Assembly (NCBI RefSeq): GCF_003946305.1
Contig: NZ_RHNS01000001.1
Location: 62,001 to 126,000, forward strand
Length of the DNA: 64,000 bases
Direction of reading: 5' to 3'
Source of the DNA: Lacticaseibacillus porcinae
Lineage (GTDB): Bacteria > Bacillota > Bacilli > Lactobacillales > Lactobacillaceae
Made by a program: the position numbers and the translations under genes. Below the pieces are notes generated by a model. It was not told where the DNA came from, ran no database searches, and was given only the letters and a program-made list of their open reading frames with translations. Positions 47,271 to 55,796 of this stretch are shown here, in pieces (the stretch's first letter is position 1; each line of letters opens with the position of its first letter).

Positions 47271-48143
47271 TTACTTCATTTGTTCTGCAACTTCAGCAGC
47301 AAAGTCGTTGGACTTCTTTTCGATACCTTCGCCGACTTCAAAACGGACGAAGCCTTTAACAGTTGCGTTCTTGCTCTTGGCAAATTCAGCGACCGTCTTG
47401 TCGGAATCCTTAACGAATTCTTGGTCAACTAATGAAATTTCAGACAACCACTTGTTGACGCGGCCTTCAACGATACGAGGAATGATCTTTTCTGGCTTGC
47501 CTTCACCTTTAGTTTCTTCAGTGAACAAGTCAGTTTGATGCTTCAATTCGTCAGCAGGCACTTGGGTACGATCCAAGTATTGTGGGTTGATGGCAGCCAC
47601 GTGCATGGCGATGTCACGGGCAGCTTCTTCGTCGCCACCTTCAAGGGTAACTAAAGCGGCAATTTGGCCACCGTTGTGCAAGTATGCACCGAAGTTGTCG
47701 CCATCATTCTTTTCAGCGATTTCAAAACGACGCAAGGAGATCTTTTCGCCAATAACGGCAGTCAAAGCTTTGGCTGCAGCATCGATAGTTTGGCCGTCAA
47801 GGTCCAATGCCAAAGCGGCGTCTAAGTCAGCAGGCTTGTTAGCAGCAATGGTTTTGGCGACAGCAGTCACATAGTCAGTGAACTTGTCGTTAGAAGCCAC
47901 AAAGTCAGTTTCAGCGTTAACTTCGATGATGGCAGCAGTGTTGCCGTCAACCGCGATTTCTGCCAAACCTTCAGCCGCGATGTTGCCAGCTTTTTTAGCA
48001 GCTTTTGCTAAACCTTTTTCGCGTAAAACGTCGATGGCTTTGTCCATGTCACCATCAGCGGCAACTAAGGCCTTTTTAGCGTCCATCATCCCAACTTGGG
48101 TGCGGTCGCGGAGTTCTTTGACTTGCTTTGCGGAAATAGCCAT
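47271..48143 (-). CDS. tsf: Elongation factor Ts
   Basis: Guanine nucleotide exchange factor for EF-Tu, 290 residues. The UBA-like N-terminus ([20 protein letters not shown]) and the core segments [15 protein letters not shown] and AALVTLEGG are diagnostic. AGGAGG precedes the ATG. It follows rpsB, though a hairpin terminator lies between them. Confidence 0.97.
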   Translation of the reverse strand: MAISAKQVKELRDRTQVGMMDAKKALVAADGDMDKAIDVLREKGLAKAAKKAGNIAAEGLAEIAVDGNTAAIIEVNAETDFVASNDKFTDYVTAVAKTIAANKPADLDAALALDLDGQTIDAAAKALTAVIGEKISLRRFEIAEKNDGDNFGAYLHNGGQIAALVTLEGGDEEAARDIAMHVAAINPQYLDRTQVPADELKHQTDLFTEETKGEGKPEKIIPRIVEGRVNKWLSEISLVDQEFVKDSDKTVAEFAKSKNATVKGFVRFEVGEGIEKKSNDFAAEVAEQMK

Positions 48144-48202
48144 GAATCTTGTCCTCCTAAGGATATATAAGTTTAGGTTTTGTCGAGCACATACGCTCTG
48201 GT

Positions 48203-48262
48203 TTAAAAAACAAGCACTGCCTGCAGATCTTGCAGTCGCGAGATAACAGACGGTGCTTGTTT
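48203..48262 (-). terminator. Hairpin with T run between rpsB and tsf
   Basis: A 10-bp outer stem (48208-48217 with 48253-48262) encloses a smaller CTGCA/TGCAG hairpin and is followed by TTTTTT on the minus strand. It should reduce tsf transcription relative to rpsB. Confidence 0.7.
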
Positions 48263-48303
48263 GTGTTTATCGTCGAGTTCAAAGAACTCTGGGATTTATA
48301 GAA

Positions 48304-49080
48304 TTACTTGTTGTCGCCTTCAACGGCTTCAACGATGTCTTCGATGGAGTCAACAGGAGCAGCTGCTGCTTGTTGGTCTTCAGCGTCTTCTTGGTCTTCG
48401 CCTTGGTTACCTTCAATAACAGCATCAGCCATTTTGGCAGTAATCAAACGAACGGCACGAATCGCGTCATCGTTAGAAGGAATGATCACGTCGATGTCAT
48501 CTGGATCAGTGTTGGTATCAACCATGGCAACGATCGGGATGTTCAACTTTTGCGCTTCAGAAACGGCGATCTTTTCCTTACGAGGATCAACGATAAAGAT
48601 CACATCTGGGATGCGAGGCATATCTTCGATACCGCCGAGGAACTTAGTCAGCTTTTCTTCTTGCTTCTTAAGTAAGGAAACTTCCTTCTTAGGCAGCTTG
48701 TCGAAAGTGCCGTCAGTTGCCATCTTCTTGATGTCTTTAAGACGCTTGATCCGAGTTTGGATGGTGTTCCAGTTGGTCAAGGTCCCACCAAGCCAACGAT
48801 GGTTAACATAGTATTGACCAGCGCGGGTTGCTTCTTCAGCAATGGCATCTTGGGCTTGCTTCTTAGTGCCGACGAATAAGAATACGCCGCCTTGAGCAGC
48901 TTCATCTTTAACGAAGTTGTAGGCATCGTCGATCATCTTAACGGTCTTTTGCAGATCGATGATGTAGATACCGTTGCGTTCAGTGAAGATGAATGGCTTC
49001 ATCTTTGGGTTCCAACGACGGGTTTGGTGACCGAAGTGGACACCCGCTTCAAGCAGTTGCTTCATGCTTAATACAGACAT
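48304..49080 (-). CDS. rpsB: 30S ribosomal protein S2
   Basis: Small-subunit protein of 258 residues. It begins [20 protein letters not shown] and contains [25 protein letters not shown] and [19 protein letters not shown]. The C-terminal extension is acidic and Gln-rich ([17 protein letters not shown]). GGAGG precedes the ATG. It has a strong promoter and a structured leader. Confidence 0.98.
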   Translation of the reverse strand: MSVLSMKQLLEAGVHFGHQTRRWNPKMKPFIFTERNGIYIIDLQKTVKMIDDAYNFVKDEAAQGGVFLFVGTKKQAQDAIAEEATRAGQYYVNHRWLGGTLTNWNTIQTRIKRLKDIKKMATDGTFDKLPKKEVSLLKKQEEKLTKFLGGIEDMPRIPDVIFIVDPRKEKIAVSEAQKLNIPIVAMVDTNTDPDDIDVIIPSNDDAIRAVRLITAKMADAVIEGNQGEDQEDAEDQQAAAAPVDSIEDIVEAVEGDNK

Positions 49081-49108
49081 AATAGTCCTCCTAAAGGTTT
49101 TGTTCCTC

Positions 49109-49167
49109 TTGCCGCGTCATATCCGCTTCGACTCGCTAGCGAGCACCAAGATTTGGATCGGCGGCAA
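49109..49167 (-). promoter_or_regulatory. Structured rpsB leader
   Basis: On the minus strand TTGCCGC (49161-49167) pairs with GCGGCAA (49109-49115), enclosing a hairpin CTCGCTAGCGAG (49132-49143). The element lies between the promoter and the rpsB ribosome site. Ribosomal protein S2 controls its own message in other bacteria, so an autoregulatory site is plausible. Confidence 0.5.
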
Positions 49168-49196
49168 TGTGGATTGTGTGTTCTCACACTCAAAAT

Positions 49197-49225
49197 ATCA
49201 TACGCCAAGTACGCGCCCTTGACAA
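49197..49225 (-). promoter_or_regulatory. Promoter of rpsB-tsf
   Basis: On the minus strand TTGTCA (49220-49225) and TATGAT (49197-49202) are 17 bases apart. The start is near 49190, giving a leader of about 110 bases. Confidence 0.78.
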
Positions 49226-49228
49226 GCC

Positions 49229-49492
49229 TTACCAGTGAATTTTATGCGCGGTTAAAAATGCTTCCTTTGCCGCGCGCGTTTGATGTTTAAAATGCCACTC
49301 TGCTGACAAGGCGTCATGCTTAGAGGCAAAGGCTTCTGAATAAAGCAAACGCACCGGCCGGCGAGCTTTGGTGTACTTGGCGCCGCGCCCAGCATTATGC
49401 GTCGCGACGCGCGCGTCGACATCATTGGTGAAGCCCCCATAAAAGGTCCCATCGGCGCATTTTAACACATAGAAAAAATATTCCTCAGCCAC
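49229..49492 (-). CDS. GIY-YIG nuclease family protein (YazA/UPF0213)
   Basis: Small protein of 87 residues with a single GIY-YIG domain: [20 protein letters not shown] holds the Tyr-Gly motifs, then the [19 protein letters not shown] block and WHFKHQ. Members of this group are related to the SLX1 nuclease domain, and their cell role is not settled. I start at a GTG at 49492, six bases after GAGG; it overlaps the trmN6 stop by eight bases. Longer frames have no ribosome site. Confidence 0.88.
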   Translation of the reverse strand: MAEEYFFYVLKCADGTFYGGFTNDVDARVATHNAGRGAKYTKARRPVRLLYSEAFASKHDALSAEWHFKHQTRAAKEAFLTAHKIHW

Positions 49493-50234
49493 GATCGGCC
49501 TCGTTTCCATATAAAGCCCGCGCAACTTCTGGGGTGTATTGCCCTTGGGTGTCATACACCACGATCGGTGGCATAATCCGGATGCCATCAGGTTTGCCAG
49601 CTTTAACGGCTTCAATCAACACCATGTTTGCTTCACGATCAGCTTTAGGATGAATGAAACGAATACGCTTCGGCGCAAGTTTGGCTTCCACTAAAGTCTG
49701 CAACAGTTCTGCTAAGCGATCTGGACGGTGCACAAAGAAAGCTTTGCCTTGGTATTTCAACAAGTCACTCGCGGTTTGCGCGACAATTTGAAATGTCGTC
49801 GTTAGTTCATGGCGTGCTAATGCCAAATGATCATTGGGATTGGTCACATGGCCTGGATCTAATTTGAAATACGGCGGGTTGCACGTGACAACATCCACAG
49901 AATCTTTCGGGACAACTGTGGTGGTGTCTTTTAAATCTAGTTGATGGACATCCACATTAGTGAAGTGATTCAAATCAACTGAACGTTTGGCCATGTCCGC
50001 TAAGCGTTGTTGTAATTCGATCATCGTCACTTGATTGTCAGTGCGCGAGGCCACAAATAACCCCACTGCCCCATTGCCTGCAGCCAGGTCAACGACCCGC
50101 GAATGTTTTTTCACCACCGCAAAGTCTGCCAACAACACTGCATCAAGGGAAAAGGCAAACACTTCCTTTGATTGAATGATTTTGACGCCAGCAGCTTGTA
50201 ACTGATCGATCCGTTCATCTGGATGCAAACTCAT
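49485..50234 (-). CDS. trmN6: tRNA1(Val) (adenine(37)-N6)-methyltransferase family
   Basis: S-adenosylmethionine-dependent N6-adenine methyltransferase of 249 residues. The SAM site is [17 protein letters not shown], and the catalytic NPPY motif is in [12 protein letters not shown] near residue 130. The YfiC/TrmN6 start ([20 protein letters not shown]) is typical of the Firmicute group linked to a GIY-YIG gene, as here. The target A37 of tRNA1-Val is transferred from E. coli, so substrate is inferred. Confidence 0.88.
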   Translation of the reverse strand: MSLHPDERIDQLQAAGVKIIQSKEVFAFSLDAVLLADFAVVKKHSRVVDLAAGNGAVGLFVASRTDNQVTMIELQQRLADMAKRSVDLNHFTNVDVHQLDLKDTTTVVPKDSVDVVTCNPPYFKLDPGHVTNPNDHLALARHELTTTFQIVAQTASDLLKYQGKAFFVHRPDRLAELLQTLVEAKLAPKRIRFIHPKADREANMVLIEAVKAGKPDGIRIMPPIVVYDTQGQYTPEVARALYGNEADRG

Positions 50235-50304
50235 CGACTCCTTGAATTCCTAGATATCATTCAGTATAGCATTGCCACCACAACGATGAAAACTCACTTA
50301 GTAA

Positions 50305-50333
50305 TTGCACCAAGCCCGCCGCTTTGGTAAAAT
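50305..50333 (+). promoter_or_regulatory. Promoter of the double XRE regulator
   Basis: TTGCAC (50305-50310) and TAAAAT (50328-50333) are 17 bases apart, about 40 bases before the ATG. Confidence 0.7.
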
Positions 50334-50371
50334 TCAGGCGATCGAATTGATTGCAATCAGGAGGGACAACG

Positions 50372-52258
50372 ATGAAAACTTTGAGTATCGGCGAATTTGT
50401 GCGCCAAGTGCGAAAAAATCGCAAACTCTCACTAGATGACGCCGTTGTTGATGCTGGGTGTTCAGCGGCATCGCTGTCTCGCTTTGAACGCGATCAAAAT
50501 GACTTGAGCTTATCGAGCATGCGCCAGATTTTGTCAAACTTGCAATTGACTTATTATGATTTGGAGCATTTCCAAGAACAACGTCAAGATAACTTAGCGC
50601 GTTTAACTTATTTCTTATTTATCGCACAAGATACTGAGGCGCTGAAAACATGGCAAACCAACTTTTGTGCTGCCCATCAACCACATGGTGATCACCGGTC
50701 CTTACAATTTGCTCAATTGATCTTATCATCTACGTTGCGATCACCTTCAAATCACTTGCCATTATCTGAAGGCGACGAACAATTGATGGCAGACTTTTTG
50801 CAACCTTTTGCCGGATGGCGACTGTCCGTTCATACCTTGGCGATCGCAGCTGGCATGACCAATGCGTCACATGAACTGCTTGAAACGATCACTGAGCGGT
50901 TGATCGCTTATGTGCAAGCTTTCAACACCGAAACCATCGGTGATGCTGTAATCGGAGCAGCGGATCTCGCGCATTTATGCATTCACTTGCTCGCCCATCG
51001 TGAAACGAATTTATTGAAACAACTTTATCCCGTGTTGCAACACTATCAGCGCTTGCGTCAAGCGCATAAAGATATGGGGACGATTGAAGCCGAGGCAGTC
51101 CACGCCGCGCCACTGGTGATGTTTGTTGACGCGGCTTATACATGGTTGCGCCAACAAACTGGTGATGCCCAGATGCAGATCCAAACGTTGTGCACCAAAC
51201 TCGACGCCCTTGAATGTACTGATTTGTCTCATTATTTGAGGAACTGTTGGTCCATGATCCAAGCAGGACGTTCGACCTGGCATAACCCCACCTTGCGCGC
51301 GCAATCGCGGAATTTGACCGTTAAACGCTGGGGTTTCAACGGGCCGACGATCGCTGCGATCCGCCAATTATACAATTTGCAATTAGCCGATGTTGCCATT
51401 GATTGGACGCCTGCCACGCAATCGCGGTTTGAAACCGAGAAAACGCAACTAGGATTTCATGCGGTGTTGACATTAAGCAACACCTTATTGTTGGATGCTA
51501 GACTTTTATATGAACATTATTTTGAAGACATGCAAGCCCAGCTGTTTGACCGGTTCAATCAACAACTCCAACAAGCATCTGAAACCAATGTCCAAACCGT
51601 CACAGCTGCCTTGCAAATTGCTTTAACTTCTGCCCCCAAACAGCCGCATGGTCGCTACTTGATGGTTAAAGGTAGCTTAACAGCTCGTGCTGCGATGCAT
51701 TTGATCAATCTTGGGATGACTTGGTCGCAAGTCGCACCACTATTTGATCAACGCGCCATTGCCGACGAAGTGATGAGCGGGTTTTGTAGTTTGAAACATT
51801 TGGAAGTCTCAGATCTGGCCTTATTTATCAACTGTTCAAGTTTGTTGAACGCCCAACAACAAGTCACCGGCTGGCAATGGTTGAAAAAACATGCCGCCTT
51901 TGATTTGCCCCACACCCGTTTGACCGCAATTTTAGCTGGAGAAGTCATGTATGCTTGCGGGATGCAAGCCTCTGTGGCGGCGATCAAATCGTTAAATCCT
52001 GAATTTGAACCACTGTGGGTCAATCGCGTGTGGCCGAGTTCAACAGTCGCAGCCAGTGGCGCTCACTTGATTGCCCAAGCTTACCTCCATCCTGAAGACG
52101 CCAAAACGATTTGGGCAACAATTGATGAAAATGCCGAAACAATGGTGAAATTTGCGCAACCAAAACCCCACACTGAGTTTTGGATCGGTAATATGTTTCA
52201 ATCAGTTGTCCAAGATATTCAACCTGTTTATCAAGCTTGGCTAGCCAAACAACCATAA
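50372..52258 (+). CDS. Double-length XRE/Rgg-like regulator (628 aa)
   Basis: Helix-turn-helix regulator about twice the length of Rgg proteins (about 280-300). The N-terminal XRE domain is IGEFVRQVRKNRKLSLDDAV followed by ASLSRFERDQNDLSLSSMRQ, and a helical repeat region runs to about residue 310. A second, more diverged XRE-like module starts near residue 317 (IAAIRQLYNLQLADVAIDWT, then QSRFETEKTQLGFHAVLTLS), followed by another helical region. It looks like a tandem duplication or fusion of two Rgg-like units. ATG at 50372 follows AGGAGG. It stands alone with its own promoter and terminator. Targets and ligand are unknown, and no short pheromone gene was seen beside it. Confidence 0.75.
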   Translation: MKTLSIGEFVRQVRKNRKLSLDDAVVDAGCSAASLSRFERDQNDLSLSSMRQILSNLQLTYYDLEHFQEQRQDNLARLTYFLFIAQDTEALKTWQTNFCAAHQPHGDHRSLQFAQLILSSTLRSPSNHLPLSEGDEQLMADFLQPFAGWRLSVHTLAIAAGMTNASHELLETITERLIAYVQAFNTETIGDAVIGAADLAHLCIHLLAHRETNLLKQLYPVLQHYQRLRQAHKDMGTIEAEAVHAAPLVMFVDAAYTWLRQQTGDAQMQIQTLCTKLDALECTDLSHYLRNCWSMIQAGRSTWHNPTLRAQSRNLTVKRWGFNGPTIAAIRQLYNLQLADVAIDWTPATQSRFETEKTQLGFHAVLTLSNTLLLDARLLYEHYFEDMQAQLFDRFNQQLQQASETNVQTVTAALQIALTSAPKQPHGRYLMVKGSLTARAAMHLINLGMTWSQVAPLFDQRAIADEVMSGFCSLKHLEVSDLALFINCSSLLNAQQQVTGWQWLKKHAAFDLPHTRLTAILAGEVMYACGMQASVAAIKSLNPEFEPLWVNRVWPSSTVAASGAHLIAQAYLHPEDAKTIWATIDENAETMVKFAQPKPHTEFWIGNMFQSVVQDIQPVYQAWLAKQP

Positions 52259-52287
52259 AACCCACCAACGTCTGAAGGTGGGTTTTT
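52259..52287 (+). terminator. Terminator of the double regulator
   Basis: An 8-bp stem (52259-52266 with 52277-52284) is followed by a T run. It may also serve the convergent NEAT operon. Confidence 0.8.
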
Positions 52288-52298
52288 AGGTGTTGCGA

Positions 52299-52937
52299 TC
52301 ATTTCATTTTTTTGTGAAGCACCCACCAAGCCGACAAACTGGCCACCATCACCATACTCAACCCGCCTGCGATCAACACTTTGGTTTGCGTGGCGCGATT
52401 GGCTGCGTTGAGGCGGTTGACGTTAATGATTTGATCCTGATTTGAACGCGTCACCTTGATCGTTTTCTTGATTACAGTTTGGCGACTTGCTGGTTGCGGT
52501 AGGCTTGGTAGTTGGGATTGATCGAATTTGAAACTTAATTTGTGTTGGGCTGCATAGACGCCCACGACATTAATGGCGATATCAGAATTGATCACCTGCG
52601 TTAAATCGTGCGTTTCAAAGGCATATTGATACTCGTAGCCATCTTCATCACGAGCTTTGACGACATTAGCCGGCCCGACCCCATTGACACTTAGCACAGT
52701 GACTGGCCAAGCCCCAAGACTGCTGGCAGTGTGAATGGTCATCGTGACCAAATAGTCATCCCCATTGATCACGACTTGCGCCGGTTGCACATAATATTTT
52801 GCTGCAAGGGAAGTTTTGTTCGTGCCATAAGTCAGCGTTTGATAAGTGACTGCCTTTGCAAAAACTGCATGCGATACTCCCACTCCGGCAACCAGCGAAA
52901 TCACTAGGCTCAAAGTCCACAGAATTTTTTTAATCAT
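52299..52937 (-). CDS. Single NEAT-domain surface protein
   Basis: Membrane-anchored protein of 212 residues with an N-terminal signal (MIKKILWTLSLVISLVAGVG), one NEAT domain (about residues 30-150) and a C-terminal membrane helix (VLIAGGLSMVMVASLSAWWV) with a KKMK tail. NEAT domains bind heme or hemoproteins at Gram-positive surfaces. The domain keeps a TSLAAKYYV element and a YEYQY sequence matching the YxxxY heme-ligand motif near residue 115. The ATG at 52937 follows GGAGG and overlaps the end of the larger NEAT gene by eight bases, so the two are coupled. Confidence 0.78.
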   Translation of the reverse strand: MIKKILWTLSLVISLVAGVGVSHAVFAKAVTYQTLTYGTNKTSLAAKYYVQPAQVVINGDDYLVTMTIHTASSLGAWPVTVLSVNGVGPANVVKARDEDGYEYQYAFETHDLTQVINSDIAINVVGVYAAQHKLSFKFDQSQLPSLPQPASRQTVIKKTIKVTRSNQDQIINVNRLNAANRATQTKVLIAGGLSMVMVASLSAWWVLHKKMK

Positions 52938-54876
52938 GAGCCACCTCCAAGCGGTTACGTCGACGTAACCAGATTGCCCCAAGCAATATCAGTAAATCGA
53001 TCACAATAAATCCTAATAGCTCCCAACCGATCGGATATTTTTTCAATTGTGGAAGCGACTGATCTGATTGTACCGACTGCGTGCTGTGGTTGGTTGTTTG
53101 ATGGGTTGCTTGAGCCGCTGCGGCGGTTTTTTTAATTGTGATCGGGGTTTTTGCTTGCAGTTTGGTGGCCGGGGTCCCTTTTGCACTCGCACCTAAAATA
53201 TTGGCAGTTTTGGCAAAGGCCAATTCAATTTGGAACGACTGATTGTCAATATTTGCCATCGGCACACTCATCACAATCGTTGCTGGCACCAGTTGATCTA
53301 ACGCGGCGGCATCCGCCACGTGAAAGCCAAAGGTCCAAACATCTTCCCCGCCGATAGTGGTATGCGTCAATTGCAACACCTTCCCGCCATTAATACTTTG
53401 TGGGGTGAATTGCACCATACCAGCAGGCACACGAACCGTTAACAATACCATAAAACCAGTCGCATCTTTCACAATGTGGGCGGTATGGGTGAAATACTGG
53501 TTCGCCGTTGAAATGGCGTTACCGCTAGCATCCAAAACCGTATAACTCACATTTTGTTGCGCGAGGCTCGCATTGATCGCATGCGCGTTTTTGTTGACGC
53601 CAGAAGGTACGGCGTTGTTGACCATTGAGGGGTAACGCAACTTTGGTGCCTTGGGGTCTAGTTGTGCCTTTTGTGGGGCTAAGTCGATCAGTAAAAAGGC
53701 GTTTTGAGTCATTTGCGCTGCTCCTGGCACTGAAAGTGAAAAGGTCACAGGCATCGCATAATTTAGTTCAGCATTCGCCAAGGTGAAGACCAGATCTGCA
53801 GAATCACCATGTTGATTGGTGATTTTCCCTAATTGTCCCGCCACGCGAATTGCTTTGATATATTCGGCACCAGTGGTATGCAAGGTCATTGTCGTATGGG
53901 TGGCGTTACGCACCACGATCGCAGTAGGATCGATAAATTGCTGCGCTGCTGAAGGCGTCGTGGTCAGTTTGCCATTGTTTGCTTGATACAATCGAGCAGA
54001 TACCGACCCTTTGGCTGCGTTTGTTGAAGTTGAAGCGGTTGGTTTGCTAGTGGCGACTGGGTTCGCAACGGGTTTAACGACTGGTTGTGTCGCCTGCTGT
54101 TGCGCGATCGCCGCTGGCTTGCTCGCAACTGCTGGTAGCAGACTGTGTTCAAACACCAGATCCGCCTGTTGCGTCATATTCATCACCGACATTTTCGCCG
54201 TGATCGTCGACGCTTTGAACTGATCATCCACGTTGAACGTCAAATCTGCGGTATCTGCCGTCGGATGAGTGATTATCGCCACTTGCGACCCAATGGCAAT
54301 ACTTTTGATGGCAAAGGCATTTTTGATCAAATGTAAGGTCACGGTTGCAGGGCGTCCGTCCGCCATCGTGACTGTCGCCTTTGGTGAAAAGAAACTATTT
54401 GCCAGCGATGGCGTCGACGTTCCAACTTTGTTGACTTGAAATTTGACCTGTTCGCTGTCGGGTGCCAGTAACGCTTTGGCAAACACCAAGTCAGCTTTTT
54501 GCGTCATGTTCATCACTGACATTGTTGCTTGCAAAGTCGTCGCTTTAAATTGATCATCAACCGCAAAAGTCAGATCCGCAGTATTGGTGGTTTGATCGGT
54601 GATTTTAGCCGCTTGGTTCCCGATCGAAAAGCTTTTGATCGCGAAAGCATTTTTGGTGATATGTAAGGTCACGCTGGTCGCTTGGCCATCTTTCACCGTC
54701 ACTGTCGCCTCATGCGAAAAGAAAGCATTGGCCAATGACGGTGTCGTGGTATCAGCTTTGTTGACTTGATAAGCCACAGTTTCAGTGGTCGTGCTAGCAA
54801 CCACTGAATGGGCCTGACTTAACCCGATAAAAAAGCCGAAGAGTAATAACAGTGTGAACCCGTAAGTTTTTTTCAT
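52930..54876 (-). CDS. Multi-NEAT surface protein (648 aa)
   Basis: Secreted, membrane-anchored protein: signal peptide (1-28), NEAT-like domains at about 33-133, 143-243, 292-399 and 438-554, Thr/Ala/Pro-rich linkers, then a C-terminal helix (WELLGFIVIDLLILLGAIWL) and a basic tail; no LPXTG is seen. Domains 1 and 2 are near-copies. None of the four has the YxxxY motif, and SLANAFF/SLANSFF replaces the tyrosine-rich lip, so canonical heme ligation looks lost. It may bind a hemoprotein or another ligand. ATG at 54876 follows GAGGTGG. It precedes the single-NEAT gene; no Isd transporter or heme oxygenase is nearby. Confidence 0.72.
   Translation of the reverse strand: MKKTYGFTLLLLFGFFIGLSQAHSVVASTTTETVAYQVNKADTTTPSLANAFFSHEATVTVKDGQATSVTLHITKNAFAIKSFSIGNQAAKITDQTTNTADLTFAVDDQFKATTLQATMSVMNMTQKADLVFAKALLAPDSEQVKFQVNKVGTSTPSLANSFFSPKATVTMADGRPATVTLHLIKNAFAIKSIAIGSQVAIITHPTADTADLTFNVDDQFKASTITAKMSVMNMTQQADLVFEHSLLPAVASKPAAIAQQQATQPVVKPVANPVATSKPTASTSTNAAKGSVSARLYQANNGKLTTTPSAAQQFIDPTAIVVRNATHTTMTLHTTGAEYIKAIRVAGQLGKITNQHGDSADLVFTLANAELNYAMPVTFSLSVPGAAQMTQNAFLLIDLAPQKAQLDPKAPKLRYPSMVNNAVPSGVNKNAHAINASLAQQNVSYTVLDASGNAISTANQYFTHTAHIVKDATGFMVLLTVRVPAGMVQFTPQSINGGKVLQLTHTTIGGEDVWTFGFHVADAAALDQLVPATIVMSVPMANIDNQSFQIELAFAKTANILGASAKGTPATKLQAKTPITIKKTAAAAQATHQTTNHSTQSVQSDQSLPQLKKYPIGWELLGFIVIDLLILLGAIWLRRRNRLEVAHD
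54148..54450 (-). repeat. NEAT repeat copy 2
   Basis: Codons for residues about 143-243 of the 648-aa protein, a near-copy of the preceding domain (period 110 codons, 330 bases). Confidence 0.75.
54478..54780 (-). repeat. NEAT repeat copy 1
   Basis: Codons for residues about 33-133. Shared blocks with copy 2 include TPSLAN, KNAFAIKS, TADLTF, VDDQFKA and MSVMNMTQ, which points to intragenic duplication. Confidence 0.75.
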
Positions 54877-55069
54877 ATATTCCACCTCACTGTGCGTCGA
54901 TGTGAAGTTTATTGTAAAGCCACCGGCGCTGATAAAACGACCAAGATTTCGCAAAAAAGCTTGTCTTGACGGTAAAGGAAGCGCTTCACATGTTGATTAT
55001 TATCGAACTTCACTTTAGAATCAACGTTTTGGCGAAACTTCAAGAAATCCCACAGATTCGCACAAGGAC

Positions 55070-55098
55070 AAAAAAATCCCCGCTAGGTTCAGCGAGGA
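55070..55098 (-). terminator. Terminator of the Tudor/SRA-like gene
   Basis: An 8-bp stem (55077-55084 with 55091-55098, one G-U) with a six-base loop is followed by seven T residues on the minus strand. Confidence 0.82.
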
Positions 55099-55105
55099 AA
55101 TGAAA

Positions 55106-55708
55106 TCAGTTAAATTGCAATGGGAACTGCCAGACTTGGCGATCGACCCCATGGCGATCAGGTTGTGACACCGCGATCGGTTTTGCAGCCTTGGTCGCTT
55201 GCCCTAAGTATTGATAGCGACGATGTGGCGCTGGTACGAAGACATAAAGTGCTTGGGTTTGTGCATTGGCCAACGTCTTGTTTGGCGCCTTGGTCAAGCT
55301 TTGGTCCCCTGATTGCCCAACGCCAGAAAACAGTAGCTGCCTTTGAGCATTACGTTGATCGTCAGCTTCTGCGATCAATACCAAAGCGTTTTCGCCTCGA
55401 CGGATCCGACCAGAGGTTTGCCCATCAAAGTGTTGATTAATTTCAGCGTTAGTATAGGTTTGATCAACGATAAACGTTGGCGTAGCAGCGGTTTGTGATG
55501 CTGGTTTTGCAGGGGTTTGAGGTTGTTGCGCCAAAAACGCTGCTGCCACATTTGGATCGAGGAACTTCATCGTCCCATGTGCGATCACTTGACTTAAACC
55601 CAACACCATATCGCCTTCAGAAAAACGTACCGTGACCAAGTCACCTTGGACGTTGACAATTTGGCCAACGCCGTGTAATCGGTGCAATACCCATTGATTC
55701 AAAATCAA
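55106..55708 (-). CDS. Tudor/SH3-like plus SRA-like (ScoMcrA-type) domain protein
   Basis: Protein of 200 residues in two parts. Residues 1-50 (WVLHRLHGVGQIVNVQGDLV...) resemble the Tudor/SH3-like fold at the C-terminus of PcrA/UvrD and in CarD, which contacts RNA polymerase. Residues about 84-200 match the SRA-like domain of ScoMcrA/COG3440 restriction proteins: TYTNAEINQHFDGQTSGRI, LLFSGVGQSGDQSL, NKTLANA, YQYLGQ, RQVWQFPL. Those domains recognise modified bases, but no nuclease is attached here. The TTG at 55708 lies seven bases after GGAGGG. It is 88 bases downstream of the SNF2 helicase gene. Fold calls are by eye. Confidence 0.62.
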   Translation of the reverse strand: MILNQWVLHRLHGVGQIVNVQGDLVTVRFSEGDMVLGLSQVIAHGTMKFLDPNVAAAFLAQQPQTPAKPASQTAATPTFIVDQTYTNAEINQHFDGQTSGRIRRGENALVLIAEADDQRNAQRQLLFSGVGQSGDQSLTKAPNKTLANAQTQALYVFVPAPHRRYQYLGQATKAAKPIAVSQPDRHGVDRQVWQFPLQFN

Positions 55709-55732
55709 AAAAAATCCCTCCGTACTGAGTTC

Positions 55733-55746
55733 TGCGAATATTCGCA
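55733..55746. promoter_or_regulatory. Perfect 14-bp palindrome TGCGAATATTCGCA
   Basis: It lies between the -10 box and the ribosome site of the Tudor/SRA-like gene, the usual place for a repressor site. It does not have the GAAC-N4-GTTC form of a LexA box. Confidence 0.55.
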
Positions 55747-55760
55747 AATTTAATAATATT

Positions 55761-55768
55761 ATTATACC
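55761..55768 (-). promoter_or_regulatory. -10 box of the Tudor/SRA-like gene
   Basis: A consensus TATAAT lies in the 88-base gap after the helicase gene on the minus strand. The -35 region is poor. Confidence 0.45.
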
Positions 55769-55796
55769 GGAAAACGCCACGCGACGCACGTTTTGA

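Noticed and set aside
54978-54987. cre site upstream of the NEAT genes
   Set aside because: GAAGCGCTTC is a palindrome with a cre-like core but lacks the AA and CG spacing of the consensus.
55733-55746. LexA/SOS box
   Set aside because: The Gram-positive SOS box needs GAAC-N4-GTTC; this palindrome has GAATATTC.
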